Shown here: positions 18,910 through 29,209 of the stretch, piece by piece
Layout of the letters: the number at the start of each line of letters is the position of its first letter
Numbering within the stretch: the first letter of the stretch is position 1
Assembly (NCBI GenBank): GCA_029258405.1
Contig: JARHYY010000090.1
Coordinates: 1 to 44,258 of the forward strand
Length of the DNA stretch: 44,258 bases
Direction: 5' to 3'
DNA from: Helicobacteraceae bacterium
GTDB lineage: Bacteria; Campylobacterota; Campylobacteria; Campylobacterales; Helicobacteraceae
Position numbers and translations under genes: made by a program
Notes under the pieces: model-generated
What the model was told of the DNA's origin: nothing
Seen by the model: the letters and a program-made list of their open reading frames with translations, nothing else
The model's database searches: none

Positions 18910-19344
18910 GTGTATAAAATTTGTGCTTGTTTATTGCTCTTGATGCTCCCCTTGTGGGGAGATGAATGGAAATATCAAGGGCTTATAGATCTTAAAAAAG
19001 ATGAAATGTATCATATAGCATTTCAAGATGGAGTTGTTAATAAGGATCTCTATTTTCGTTGGACATTGCACAAAAATGAGGGGCTAGTAATGCATCTTAA
19101 TTATGATGGCTTTGTGCATCAATTCATGCTTTATGAACGCTATCAGCAAAGAGGTTTTAAGTTGCAGCTCTTTAAAAAAAATCCTCGTTCTTATACATCA
19201 CCACCTTATATTTGGATACTTTTTAAAGACTATCAGTACGACACTAAAATTGCCACATTGAAATTTTTAGTGTTTGATGGTAATAAAAATGTTTCCATTA
19301 CTGCAGAAGGAAAGGTTAAAGATGTCGGCTTTAGAGGATATTAA
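18910..19344 (+). CDS. HP0241-like exported hypothetical protein
   Basis: GTG start, signal peptide (IKCACLL-type hydrophobic N-terminus, ICACLLLLMLPLWG); synteny with H. pylori. Confidence 0.7.
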   Translation: MYKICACLLLLMLPLWGDEWKYQGLIDLKKDEMYHIAFQDGVVNKDLYFRWTLHKNEGLVMHLNYDGFVHQFMLYERYQQRGFKLQLFKKNPRSYTSPPYIWILFKDYQYDTKIATLKFLVFDGNKNVSITAEGKVKDVGFRGY

Positions 19345-20224
19345 ATATATTCTTAATTCTTGGTTGCAAGAATGTGCGAGCAACGAAGCAAAAACGCTTA
19401 TGGCTCATATGTGCTATGGCAAAATGTTGCGAAGTAAATTAATTTTAGCCATTTGTGGCGATAGTGTGGATTCAAAACAGCTTGCTGCTGTAATAGAGCT
19501 TATACAAACAGCTTCATTATTGCATGATGATGTCATTGATGAAGCAACTATGAGACGCTCAAAACCATCAATGAATGCTAAAGCTGGCTCTAAAAATGCT
19601 ATTATGGTTGGAGATCTTTTATATGCCAAAGCTTTTTATGAATTGGTGAACTTTGGGACAGAGATAGCAAAAGTTGTTTCTGAATCAGTTATTCGTTTAA
19701 GCAATGGAGAAATTTTAGATGTATTTTTAAGTAAAGCATTTAATGATGATGATGAACTGTATATGCAAATGATACAAAATAAAACTGCTTCACTTATTGA
19801 GGCTTGTGCTGAAGCAGCGGCTATTTTATCAGGACAAAAGAGAGAATTATTTAGAATTTATGGTCGTAATTTAGGTTTGGCTTTTCAAATTATTGATGAT
19901 ATACTTGATATTACACAAAACAAAGAAACAATGGGCAAAGATGTGCTTAATGATTTCAAAGAAGGGAAATGTACTTTACCTTATATTTATCTGTACCACT
20001 CTTTAGGACAAACAGAAAAGGAATATTTGCGGTATTTATTTGGTCGTCGTTTGAGCGATGATGAACAAAAATGGATATTGCATAATATGTACAAGAGCAA
20101 TGCACTTGATAAAAGCTTTAAACGGGCTCAAGCATTGGGCGAAGAGGCACTAAAAGTTATTAGTGTAGTAAAGAACAAGCAATTAGAAGATATTATTCAA
20201 AGTATGATAGAGAGAAAATTTTAA
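19322..20224 (+). CDS. Polyprenyl diphosphate synthase
   Basis: LLHDDVIDEATMRRSKPSMN and GLAFQIIDDILDITQNKETMGKD are the DDxxD motifs. ORF track start 19274 is likely too early; MSALEDIKY starts at 19322. Confidence 0.95.
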   Translation: MSALEDIKYILNSWLQECASNEAKTLMAHMCYGKMLRSKLILAICGDSVDSKQLAAVIELIQTASLLHDDVIDEATMRRSKPSMNAKAGSKNAIMVGDLLYAKAFYELVNFGTEIAKVVSESVIRLSNGEILDVFLSKAFNDDDELYMQMIQNKTASLIEACAEAAAILSGQKRELFRIYGRNLGLAFQIIDDILDITQNKETMGKDVLNDFKEGKCTLPYIYLYHSLGQTEKEYLRYLFGRRLSDDEQKWILHNMYKSNALDKSFKRAQALGEEALKVISVVKNKQLEDIIQSMIERKF

Positions 20225-21534
20225 TGCATTATATGATTGTGAGCTATACCTATAAAAATACTAATATAGACATACGCGAAAAGCTTGCCTTTGATACGCC
20301 ACAAAAAAATGGGGATTTTCTTGAGCTTTTAGTAAAAAATAAATTTATTGATGAGGCGGTTATTTTATCGACATGCAATAGGGTAGAATTTATTTTGTAT
20401 GTCAAAGACAGCGATAAGGCATTAATGTATTTTTTTGAGCATTTATCTCTTTTGATTGGGCATTCTCATTCTGATTTAGAGCTTAAAGCAGATATTTATC
20501 ATGATGATGGAGCTATACATCATCTTTTTTGTGTGTGCAGTTCTTTAGATAGCCTTGTTATTGGAGAAACACAGATTGCAGGGCAAATGAAAAGTGCATT
20601 TAAATTTTCTTATGATAGAGGATATTGCAAGCAGAATATTTCTCGTGCTATACATTTTGCGTTTCGTTGTGCTGCTATGGTGAGAAATTCTACCGGAATT
20701 TCTAAAAACCCTGTTTCTATTGCATCTGTAACAGCTTCAAAAGTTAGGGAATTAATGCTTCAGCTTTCGCAACAGAAAGTTGTTGTCATTGGTTTAGGAG
20801 AAATGAGTCAAATAAGCATTAAGCATCTTCTGAATTTTGGTGCAAGCATTGTTTTGCTCAATCGCAGTATTGAAAAAGCACAACAATTTCTTGAAAGCCT
20901 AAATAATAATAGCATTCAAGATAGGGTAGAAATTGTGAGTTTTGATAAACTTTCAGAAATAATTAATCATTATAGCTTGCTCATAACAGCAACAGCTGCT
21001 CAAGAGGCTATAATTACTTCTGATATGGTTATATCTGTTGATTTTAAACGCTTTTGGTTTGATTTAGCTGTTCCTAGAGATATACAACTTAGTGAGCATA
21101 AAGGTATTGAACTTGTTAGTGTTGATGATTTAGAAGATATTGTGAGCAAAAATTTATCATTCCGTGAAGAACAGGCTAATAAGGCATATAAAATTATAGG
21201 CGAATATACTCAACAATTTTTTTCTTGGTTGCAGTCATTGCATGTAGAGCCTATCATTAAAGCCTTGAGAGAACAGGCAAAACAAATGAGCGAAGCAGAA
21301 ATTGCAAAAGCAATTAAAAAGGGTTATTTACCTAAGGAATATGAGCGCAATATTTATAAGGCTGTACATAATATTTTTAATCGTTTTTTACATACACCAA
21401 CAATACATTTAAAAGAAATAGCACAAGAACCACAAGTAGATGTAATGATTGAAACATTAAAATTTTTATTTGATATTGAGAGGAATCATTTTATTCTTGA
21501 TCAATATCGTTGCGAATATGATAGCATAACATAA
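20224..21534 (+). CDS. hemA: Glutamyl-tRNA reductase
   Basis: ILSTCNRVEFILYV, SSLDSLVIGETQIAGQMK, VVVIGLGEMSQISIKHL, LFDIERN. Confidence 0.97.
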   Translation: MHYMIVSYTYKNTNIDIREKLAFDTPQKNGDFLELLVKNKFIDEAVILSTCNRVEFILYVKDSDKALMYFFEHLSLLIGHSHSDLELKADIYHDDGAIHHLFCVCSSLDSLVIGETQIAGQMKSAFKFSYDRGYCKQNISRAIHFAFRCAAMVRNSTGISKNPVSIASVTASKVRELMLQLSQQKVVVIGLGEMSQISIKHLLNFGASIVLLNRSIEKAQQFLESLNNNSIQDRVEIVSFDKLSEIINHYSLLITATAAQEAIITSDMVISVDFKRFWFDLAVPRDIQLSEHKGIELVSVDDLEDIVSKNLSFREEQANKAYKIIGEYTQQFFSWLQSLHVEPIIKALREQAKQMSEAEIAKAIKKGYLPKEYERNIYKAVHNIFNRFLHTPTIHLKEIAQEPQVDVMIETLKFLFDIERNHFILDQYRCEYDSIT

Positions 21535-21545
21535 TAGGAGGTTAA

Positions 21546-23291
21546 ATGCGTTATTCATTTTTTTTTGCTCCAACACTCAAGGAAGCACCAAAAGATGTTG
21601 TTTTTAAAAGCCATGAATATTTATTAAGGGGTGGTTATATTCAACAGCTAGGGAGCGGTATTTATAGCTTTTTGCCTCTTGGAAAGCGTGTATTTGATAA
21701 AATAAAAGCTATCGTTAAAGAAGAAATGGATAGAGCTGGTGCTCAAGAAGTGATGTTTGGTTTTATTACCCCTGCTTCTTTGTGGGAGCAAAGTGGTCGC
21801 TTGCATAAATATGGCGATGAGCTTTTACGGTTTCATGATCGCAAAAATACAGAATATGTATTAGGTCCAACCCATGAAGAAGCTGCTGTTGAAATGATAA
21901 AAACTTTTATTAAAAGTTATAGGCAGCTCCCTTTGAATGTATATCAAATTCACCTTAAATTTAGAGATGAAATGCGTCCTCGTTTTGGGCTTATGCGTGG
22001 AAGAGAATTTGTTATGAAAGACGCTTATAGCTTTCATGCTGATTATGATGATTTAATGAAAGAATTTAATAATATGGAACAATGTTATCGCAAAATATTT
22101 ACCCGTTTAGGTTTAGATTTTAGGGTGGTTGAAGCTGATAGCGGTTCTATTGGTGGGAGCGGAAGTAAGGAATTTATGGTAATTACTCCAAATGGTGAAG
22201 ATACCCTTGTTATATGTTCGCAATGTGATTATGCAGCAAATATTGAAGCAGCAAAAAGAAAATCAAGTGCTCTATCAAAAAATGCCCCTCAAGCACAGTT
22301 TGCCAAATTTAAAACACCAGATATAACTACTATTGAAATGCTATGTAATTTTTTTCATGTTGATTCTTATTTTACCATAAAGGCAGTGGTTAAGAAAGGT
22401 GTTTTTGAAAATGGAGCTGTTGAGTTAGTTTTTTTCTTTATAAGGGGCTGTGATACACTAGAGGAAACAAAAGCATTACATGTATCTGGTGCTACACAAT
22501 TGCTTGAAGTCAGTAATGAAGAAATAGAATCTATCGGATTATTTTCTGGCTTTATTGGACCTTATGCTATTAAACATATTACTAAGAGCGATAAAATATT
22601 TTTTGATATTGACTTGCGTGATTCTAAAAATTTAATTTGTGGAGCTAATGAAAAAGATTATCATTTTGTAGGAGTAAATCTTGCTGATTTTGAAGGCATA
22701 TATTATTGTGATATAGCTTCTGTAAAAGAAGGTGATTTGTGTATGTGCTGTGATGGAATGTTAGAACATAAGAAAGGTATTGAAGTTGGGCATATATTTC
22801 CATTGGGACAGAGATATTCTAAGCCTTTAAATGCGAGTTTCTTAGATGAGAACTCACAAAGCAAGTTTTTTGAGATGGGTTGTTATGGCATAGGTATTTC
22901 ACGATTGCTTGCTGTAAGTGTGGAGCAAAATTGTGATGAAAAGGGTATTATATGGAATGGCAATATTGCTCCATTTAGCATTGTTCTGATTGTTTCAAAT
23001 ATAAAAGATTATGAGCAAATGGAACAGGCAGAATATATTTATGGCGATTTGCTTCAGCATGGAATAGAAGTCCTTTTTGATGATAGGAATGAGCGGTTTG
23101 GGGTTAAAATGGCAGATTTTGAGCTTATGGGTATTCCTTTTGCTTTAATTATTGGTAAAGGTATTTTAAAAGGTTGTGTAGAATTTATTGAAAGAAAAAA
23201 TGCTACAAAAACTGAAGTTCCATTATCGGAGGTAATTTTTCATGTTAAAAAGCATATTGATTGTTCTTGCTCTTGTGTATCTTCTGCTTGA
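21546..23291 (+). CDS. proS: Prolyl-tRNA synthetase
   Basis: RGGYIQQLGSGIYSFLPLG, GPTHEEAAVEMI, KFRDEMRPRFGLMRGREFVMKDAYSFH, FEMGCYGIGISRLL. Confidence 0.98.
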   Translation: MRYSFFFAPTLKEAPKDVVFKSHEYLLRGGYIQQLGSGIYSFLPLGKRVFDKIKAIVKEEMDRAGAQEVMFGFITPASLWEQSGRLHKYGDELLRFHDRKNTEYVLGPTHEEAAVEMIKTFIKSYRQLPLNVYQIHLKFRDEMRPRFGLMRGREFVMKDAYSFHADYDDLMKEFNNMEQCYRKIFTRLGLDFRVVEADSGSIGGSGSKEFMVITPNGEDTLVICSQCDYAANIEAAKRKSSALSKNAPQAQFAKFKTPDITTIEMLCNFFHVDSYFTIKAVVKKGVFENGAVELVFFFIRGCDTLEETKALHVSGATQLLEVSNEEIESIGLFSGFIGPYAIKHITKSDKIFFDIDLRDSKNLICGANEKDYHFVGVNLADFEGIYYCDIASVKEGDLCMCCDGMLEHKKGIEVGHIFPLGQRYSKPLNASFLDENSQSKFFEMGCYGIGISRLLAVSVEQNCDEKGIIWNGNIAPFSIVLIVSNIKDYEQMEQAEYIYGDLLQHGIEVLFDDRNERFGVKMADFELMGIPFALIIGKGILKGCVEFIERKNATKTEVPLSEVIFHVKKHIDCSCSCVSSA

Positions 23292-23709
23292 GACTTTTAT
23301 CACCATTGCTTTTGCTGCTCGAGTAGGTGCTCTTGGGCTCTTCTTAGAGATTATTGTTACATTTATCTTAGGTATAAGTGTGCTTTTTAATTTTGGTGGC
23401 ATTGTAATGCATAGTTTGCAGGTATTGCGATGGGGAAAAATAGCAAGCAGTGATGTTGCTTTGGCAACTTTGCTCCAGCTTGTTGGAGCAATTTTGATGA
23501 TATTACCCGGTGTGCTTTCTGATGTTGCGGGTGTCATTCTTGTTATTGTTGGTTTTCTCATGGTAGGTTCAGCACCAAAAAAACAAGATGGAACATATTC
23601 AAAAACATACAGCAAAAATAGCTATGAAAAAAATAGTGAAGATTCACAATATGTTCCTGATGAAGATATTATTGATGTAGAGGTTATTTCAAAAAGGAGA
23701 ACACATTGA
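23242..23709 (+). CDS. fxsA: FxsA-family membrane protein
   Basis: N-terminal TM helices and the ILMILPGVLSDVAGVILVI motif typical of FxsA; overlaps the proS 3' end. Confidence 0.8.
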   Translation: MLKSILIVLALVYLLLETFITIAFAARVGALGLFLEIIVTFILGISVLFNFGGIVMHSLQVLRWGKIASSDVALATLLQLVGAILMILPGVLSDVAGVILVIVGFLMVGSAPKKQDGTYSKTYSKNSYEKNSEDSQYVPDEDIIDVEVISKRRTH

Positions 23710-24650
23710 GAAAACTGCGATTGGGGACAAGAGGCAGTGTTTTAGCATTGTGGCAAGCAGAATATATTAAGGCACAATTACAAAGTAAGTACCATGATAT
23801 AGATATTGAATTAGTGATTGTAAAAACAAAAGGAGATAAAATACTTAATGCACCCTTAGCTGCTATTGGGGGCAAGGGCTTATTTACTAAAGAATTAGAA
23901 GAGATGATTTTATGCAATCATATTGATATTGCTGTGCATTCATTAAAAGATGTTCCTGTAGATATGCTTGATGGCTTAAAAATTGCTGCTTTTAGTAAAA
24001 GAGATGATGTACGCGATGCGTTTTTAAGCGATAAATATCCAAATTTAGAATCTTTACCTCATGGTGCTAGAGTGGGTACTACTTCATTAAGAAGAACTAT
24101 GCAGTTAAAAAATATTCGTTGCGATTTGGATACACAAAGCTTGCGTGGCAATGTGCAAACTCGCCTTAAAAAGCTAAAAAATGGGGATTTTGATGCAATT
24201 ATTCTAGCTATGGCAGGTGTTAATCGTTTAGATTTATATCAACATGTAAAATATATTATGCCTTTAGATTCTTCTATAATGATTCCTGCTATGGGACAAG
24301 CTGCATTAGCAGTGCAATGTAAAAATAATTGCTCTTTGCTTGAATTTTTAGCAGTTTTAAATGATGAGCATACTGCTTGTGAGGTACTGTGCGAGAGGGC
24401 TTTTATGCGTGTTCTTGGTGGAGGTTGTCAAGTGCCCATAGGTGTGAATGCTGTTTTAAAAGGAGCAATGTTAGAAGTTAGTGCAGTGGTAGGCGTTTGT
24501 GATGGTTCTTTAATGCTTAGAAAATCTCTTGTAGGAAAAAAAGCAGAATACGAAAAAACGGGGGTTTTATTAGCAGAAGAAATGATTGCTTGCGGTGCAA
24601 AAGAAATTTTACAAAAAGCACAAATGATAAATCTCAGTACTTTGCTTTAA
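23706..24650 (+). CDS. hemC: Porphobilinogen deaminase (hydroxymethylbilane synthase)
   Basis: LRLGTRGSVLALWQAEYI, IAVHSLKDVPVDM, RVGTTSLRRTMQL, LRGNVQTRLKKL, VLGGGCQVPIG. Confidence 0.98.
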   Translation: MRKLRLGTRGSVLALWQAEYIKAQLQSKYHDIDIELVIVKTKGDKILNAPLAAIGGKGLFTKELEEMILCNHIDIAVHSLKDVPVDMLDGLKIAAFSKRDDVRDAFLSDKYPNLESLPHGARVGTTSLRRTMQLKNIRCDLDTQSLRGNVQTRLKKLKNGDFDAIILAMAGVNRLDLYQHVKYIMPLDSSIMIPAMGQAALAVQCKNNCSLLEFLAVLNDEHTACEVLCERAFMRVLGGGCQVPIGVNAVLKGAMLEVSAVVGVCDGSLMLRKSLVGKKAEYEKTGVLLAEEMIACGAKEILQKAQMINLSTLL

Positions 24651-24665
24651 ATAATTTTTTTTAGA

Positions 24666-24671
24666 TATAAT
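24666..24671 (+). promoter_or_regulatory. Putative -10 element preceding the ybjQ-like/min cluster
   Basis: T8 tract followed by agaTATAATtg in the hemC/ybjQ-like spacer. Confidence 0.45.
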
Positions 24672-24696
24672 TGTAAATAATTGTAGGCTTAAGGGA

Positions 24697-25077
24697 GTGC
24701 ATGTGCTATTGATGACAATTGAGCAAAGTAGTGATAAATATGATGTTATAGGATTAGTCGAGGGAAGTGCTGTGAGAAATAAGACTTTTCTTGATGATAT
24801 TTTTCTTGAAATTAAAAGTCTTGTGAATGAAGATGCTCGTATTTATGCTCAATATATAAAAGATATTCGCTCAAAGGCTTTAGAGGATATGCAGAAAAAT
24901 GCACTCAATATGGGTGCTGATGCAGTCGCTGGAATACATTATCTTGTACATGATGTGAAACAATTTGTAGAAGTTTTTGTATATGGAACAGCATTAAAAC
25001 TTAAAAATGTTCATGTAAATGAACTCATTGATTTGCAAGCACGCTTAAAGATGCTTAATGAGCGGAATAAAGGTTAA
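24697..25077 (+). CDS. YbjQ/UPF0145-like heavy-metal-binding domain protein
   Basis: YDVIGLVEGSAVRNK...ALEDMQKNALNMGADAVAGIHYLVHDV...VFVYGTALKL. Confidence 0.75.
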   Translation: MHVLLMTIEQSSDKYDVIGLVEGSAVRNKTFLDDIFLEIKSLVNEDARIYAQYIKDIRSKALEDMQKNALNMGADAVAGIHYLVHDVKQFVEVFVYGTALKLKNVHVNELIDLQARLKMLNERNKG

Positions 25078-25080
25078 ATA

Positions 25081-25887
25081 ATGGCTGAAGTAATTACGAT
25101 AACCTCTGGAAAAGGAGGTGTTGGAAAAAGCACTACTTGTGCTAATTTGGCGGTGGGTATTGCTCAAGAGGGCAAAAAGGTTGTAGCTATTGATTTTGAT
25201 ATTGGATTGCGTAATCTCGATATGATACTTGGTTTAGAAAATCGCATTGTATATGATGTTATTGATGTTATGGAGGGGAAATGCAATGTATCTCAAGCAT
25301 TGATAAATCATAAAAAAACTAAAAACCTTTATTTTTTACCTGCGAGCCAAAGTAAAGATAAAAACATTTTAGAAAAAGAAAAGGTAAGAAAACTGCTTGA
25401 AGAACTCAAGAGAGATTTTGATTATATATTCATTGACTCACCTGCTGGTATTGAGAGTGGTTTTGAACATGCTGCATTTTTGGCTGATAGGGCATTGATT
25501 ATCACTACACCAGAGGTTAGTGCGGTAAGAGATGCTGATAGGGTGATTGGAATTATTGATGCAAAAAGTGAAAAAGCAAAAAATGGATTAGAGGTTAAGA
25601 AAGAAATTATCATCAATCGTGTGCGTCATGATATGATTGAAAGAGGGGAGATGTTAAGCATTGATGATGTACTTCAAATTCTTGCTCTTTCGCTTATTGG
25701 TGTTGTACCTGAAGATGAAAAGGTTATTAGTGCAACTAATGCAGGAGAGCCTGTTATTTATGGTGATTCTGTTTCAGGAAATGCGTATCAAAGAATATCA
25801 AAGAGAGTTATAGGCAAAGAAGTTCCTTTTTTGAGCCTGCAAAATAAAGGAGGTTTTTTGAGTGCATTAAAAAGGCTTTTTTCATGA
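25081..25887 (+). CDS. minD: Septum site-determining ATPase MinD
   Basis: [24 protein letters not shown] deviant Walker [24 protein letters not shown]-terminal amphipathic helix [10 protein letters not shown]. Confidence 0.98.
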   Translation: MAEVITITSGKGGVGKSTTCANLAVGIAQEGKKVVAIDFDIGLRNLDMILGLENRIVYDVIDVMEGKCNVSQALINHKKTKNLYFLPASQSKDKNILEKEKVRKLLEELKRDFDYIFIDSPAGIESGFEHAAFLADRALIITTPEVSAVRDADRVIGIIDAKSEKAKNGLEVKKEIIINRVRHDMIERGEMLSIDDVLQILALSLIGVVPEDEKVISATNAGEPVIYGDSVSGNAYQRISKRVIGKEVPFLSLQNKGGFLSALKRLFS

Positions 25888-26111
25888 AATTTTTTGAGCG
25901 AAAAACAACAAAGAGTGCAAAAATAGCACGCGATCGATTGAGGCTTGTTTTAGAGCATGATAGAAAAGGGGTTACTCCTGAATACTTTGAAGAGATGCAA
26001 CAAGAGATCATTAAGGCTATACAAGAAGTTGTAAAAAAATATACGCATACAGAAAAAATAGAATTAAAAAATCAAAATGATAAGATTGAAATTGAAATTA
26101 TTCTTAAGTAA
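25884..26111 (+). CDS. minE: Cell division topological specificity factor MinE
   Basis: 75 aa; [34 protein letters not shown] overlap with minD. Confidence 0.96.
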   Translation: MKFFERKTTKSAKIARDRLRLVLEHDRKGVTPEYFEEMQQEIIKAIQEVVKKYTHTEKIELKNQNDKIEIEIILK

Positions 26112-26132
26112 AAAATTTTCAAAGGGTAAATA

Positions 26133-27050
26133 ATGGCTGTGCCTAATCGCAATATTTTCAGTGTAGGAAAAATTGCTTTTGTGTTTTCTTTTTTGCTCAT
26201 TTTACATATTGCATATTCTTTATTTTTTTTCTGGCAAAATGTTGATGATTTTGAAGATTCACAAACAAGCTTATATGCCATTAAATATACTATAGAGAAT
26301 CAACATATTCAAGATGCAAAAGAGCAAGACAATAACAATATTGAAAATACTCATATAACCTTACCAAATAAATTGCCTCAATTGCGTTCAAAATTTGAAA
26401 AACCTGTTGTTGCAATTATTATTGATGATATTATTTCAATGAAACAAGTTAAACGCATTAAGGCACTTGATATTAAAGTAACACCCTCTATTATGCCCAA
26501 TAGCACAGCAAATCCTCATAGCAATAAACTTCGTGAATTGTTTTCATTTTATATGGTGCATCTGCCCTTAGAGGCAGAAAATTTTTTTCAAAAGGAACAT
26601 GTTGTATTGCATGTTGGGGATAGTGAAGAAAGTATATGCAAAAGGATTGAGACTATTAAACAAGAATTTCCAGAGGTTATGTTTTTAAACAATCATACAG
26701 GGAGTAAATTCAGTGCAGATTTTGATTCTATGGAAAAGCTGTTACGATGTTTAAAAGATTCGGGCATTGTTTTTATTGATAGTAAAACAACAGCAAAAAG
26801 TGTAGCAAAAAAAGTTTATAATACTTTAGGAGAAGAGTTGCTTTCTCGTGATGTGTTTTTAGACTATGAAAGAAATCGTTCAATTATCAAAAAACAACTT
26901 GATGCAACTATATCACTAGCAAAAAAGAAAGGCTATGCTGTGGCAATAGGACATCCTTATGCGGAAACTTTTGAAATTTTGAACGATAAAACTCTTTTAG
27001 ATAGAGGTGTAGAATTTGTATATGTTTATGAGTTATATGAGGTATTTTAA
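26133..27050 (+). CDS. Divergent polysaccharide deacetylase (YibQ family), membrane-anchored
   Basis: N-terminal TM; VVAIIIDDI...KALDIKVTPSIMPNS...VHLPLEA...MFLNNHTGSKF...VFIDSKTTAKSVA. Confidence 0.88.
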   Translation: MAVPNRNIFSVGKIAFVFSFLLILHIAYSLFFFWQNVDDFEDSQTSLYAIKYTIENQHIQDAKEQDNNNIENTHITLPNKLPQLRSKFEKPVVAIIIDDIISMKQVKRIKALDIKVTPSIMPNSTANPHSNKLRELFSFYMVHLPLEAENFFQKEHVVLHVGDSEESICKRIETIKQEFPEVMFLNNHTGSKFSADFDSMEKLLRCLKDSGIVFIDSKTTAKSVAKKVYNTLGEELLSRDVFLDYERNRSIIKKQLDATISLAKKKGYAVAIGHPYAETFEILNDKTLLDRGVEFVYVYELYEVF

Positions 27051-27062
27051 TAAGGAGAAAAT

Positions 27063-29207
27063 ATGGGACTACCAGAATTAAAGCAGGAATTATATAGTAT
27101 TTTTAATGTAAATGGTAGCGTGCTTGCTTTGCAGCAGAGTGGTGCAGTGTTTTTATGTGTGGATAGTTCATATTGTGTAAGTGTTTATGATATGGAAAAT
27201 CTAACACTTCAAACCTCAACTGTTGTGAGCAAAGATGCTCAAACACCCCATAGGCATTCTAATGCTTGTAGTATTTCACCTAATAAGCTTTTATGTATTC
27301 CTCTTATTGGCAATAAAGAAGGGCTTATTTTGCAATATGATGAAAAATTTAAAAGACGAGGGCAAATCACTGAACATGAGAGTGATATAGAATCATCAGT
27401 GTTTAGCCCAAACGGGCGTTATTGCGTAACAGGGGGGCAAGATGGAAAAGTATTCATTTATGATACAGAGCGATTTTTAGCTATTGGTTCTCTTATTCCT
27501 CGTGCAGATTATATTTATACATTGCATTTTTCAAAAGATTCAGAACTTTTAGCATGTGGTGGTTTTGATAAAAGTGTTGTTGTGTTTGATATGGTGCAGA
27601 ATAAAAGACGATGCACGATACCTACCCCTGATGTTGTTGAAGAAATGAGCTTTTGTGATAATAATCAAAAACTCTATATGATTTTACGCAATGGTGCTTC
27701 TTTTTTATATGATGTAATCAAAAAAGAAACAGTAAGCATTGAAAATCTTTTTAGTATGTGGCCTAGTGCATTAGCTATTAGCCCTGATGAGCGTTTTGCT
27801 GTTGTTGGAGCAAGGGGAGATTCAATATATATTGTAAATTTGCATTCTAATATGCGTATGCTTGAATTTAAGATTGAGCTACCCGGTGTGAGTAAAATTT
27901 ATTTTCATAATCATTTACTTTTTTTAGGTGCTACTGATGGGAATGTATTTGTCATTGAGTATCAAAAAGGCGAAAAAGAGCTTGAAGAAGCTGTTAAAAA
28001 CAAAAAATATAGAATCGCAAGAGATATGATAGAAAACAATCTTTTTTTAAGCATACACCCATTAATGAAAGTTTTTGATGAAGATTGGCCAGAAATTCTT
28101 GATAAAGCTATAGAACTTTTGAATAATAAACAAATAAATGAGGCTGTAGAACTCGTTAATCCCTTTATATACGATCAAACAAAAGCGAGAGAATTTGACT
28201 TTTATCTCATGCAGCAAGAACCTGTGCGAAAATTTGCTGAATTAACTAAAAATAAAGAATATATTAAAGCATATGATATGACGGTCACAACAAAATTTTT
28301 AGTAAATACTTTTACTTATACAGAGCTTGAAAATGCGTGGAATAAAGCTTTTATGCAAGCAAAAAAGCTTTTAGAAGAAAATCCAACATTAAATATCAAA
28401 AAAGCTGATTCTATTCTTAAGCCTTTTGAATCGAGTGTCAAAAAAGAATTGATTGCCCAGCTTCTTAAAAATTGTTCTGTATTTTCTCAAGCAGAAAATC
28501 TCATTAAAGCACGAAATTTTAGTGGTTATTTTTCTCTTATTAATCAATATGGATTTTTGAGAGATACAGAGCTTTTTAAAAAGGTTTCGATACTTGGCGA
28601 TCGTAATATGGCAGAAATGCTTGCACTAGAACAAGAAGGGCAGTTTGAAAGAGCTGAAGAATTAGCAAAATTTTTACAGGTTTTTCCAAGCCTTAAGCGT
28701 TCTTGTACAGAACGATTAATTATTATTCAACAAAAACGCCGTCTTTTAACCGCGATAGAGATTGATAATATCACTCAAGCATATGCAATTGTTGAGGAAT
28801 ATAAAATTCTTCGTTCTATGCCACAATTTAGAGAATTTACTCAAAAATTTGAAATTGTCTTTGAGAAAGCAAAGAATCATGCTCTTTCAGGGCATCCTAA
28901 GAGTACATTGCAAACATTTGGGGAATATGTTCAAATTCCATTTTGGATCGATAGAATTGCTTCATTATTAAAGACAGCATATATTCATGAGATTGAAAAT
29001 AAAATTCATGATGGTGGCATTAATTGGACCTTAACTCTTCATCGTTTTATTGAGAGATTTGGTAAAGATGATATGCTTCAAGCATTAGTGCATAAATATG
29101 GGCTAGAGGCTGAACTTGAATCCATTAATGAAGAAGGTAATTATGTAGGTTATAGGACATTCAAATTTGTTGATGAGATTGTTATTTTTTTACTTGAAAA
29201 GGAATAA
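27063..29207 (+). CDS. WD40 beta-propeller protein with C-terminal alpha-helical solenoid-like region
   Basis: N-terminal ~300 aa with WD-like blades (SDIESSVFSPNGRYCVTGGQDGKVFIYDTERF; DYIYTLHFSKDSELLACGGFDKSVVVFDMVQ); C-terminal ~400 aa strongly helical. Confidence 0.85.
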   Translation: MGLPELKQELYSIFNVNGSVLALQQSGAVFLCVDSSYCVSVYDMENLTLQTSTVVSKDAQTPHRHSNACSISPNKLLCIPLIGNKEGLILQYDEKFKRRGQITEHESDIESSVFSPNGRYCVTGGQDGKVFIYDTERFLAIGSLIPRADYIYTLHFSKDSELLACGGFDKSVVVFDMVQNKRRCTIPTPDVVEEMSFCDNNQKLYMILRNGASFLYDVIKKETVSIENLFSMWPSALAISPDERFAVVGARGDSIYIVNLHSNMRMLEFKIELPGVSKIYFHNHLLFLGATDGNVFVIEYQKGEKELEEAVKNKKYRIARDMIENNLFLSIHPLMKVFDEDWPEILDKAIELLNNKQINEAVELVNPFIYDQTKAREFDFYLMQQEPVRKFAELTKNKEYIKAYDMTVTTKFLVNTFTYTELENAWNKAFMQAKKLLEENPTLNIKKADSILKPFESSVKKELIAQLLKNCSVFSQAENLIKARNFSGYFSLINQYGFLRDTELFKKVSILGDRNMAEMLALEQEGQFERAEELAKFLQVFPSLKRSCTERLIIIQQKRRLLTAIEIDNITQAYAIVEEYKILRSMPQFREFTQKFEIVFEKAKNHALSGHPKSTLQTFGEYVQIPFWIDRIASLLKTAYIHEIENKIHDGGINWTLTLHRFIERFGKDDMLQALVHKYGLEAELESINEEGNYVGYRTFKFVDEIVIFLLEKE

Positions 29208-29209
29208 TT

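Noticed and set aside
21555-21566. T9 run just after the proS start codon as a phase-variation switch
   Set aside because: proS is essential and the tract is simply Phe codons; no evidence for switching.
23223-23615. 130-aa minus-strand ORF antisense to fxsA
   Set aside because: Shadow ORF opposite a well-supported FxsA CDS; low-complexity S/T/P/A-rich translation.
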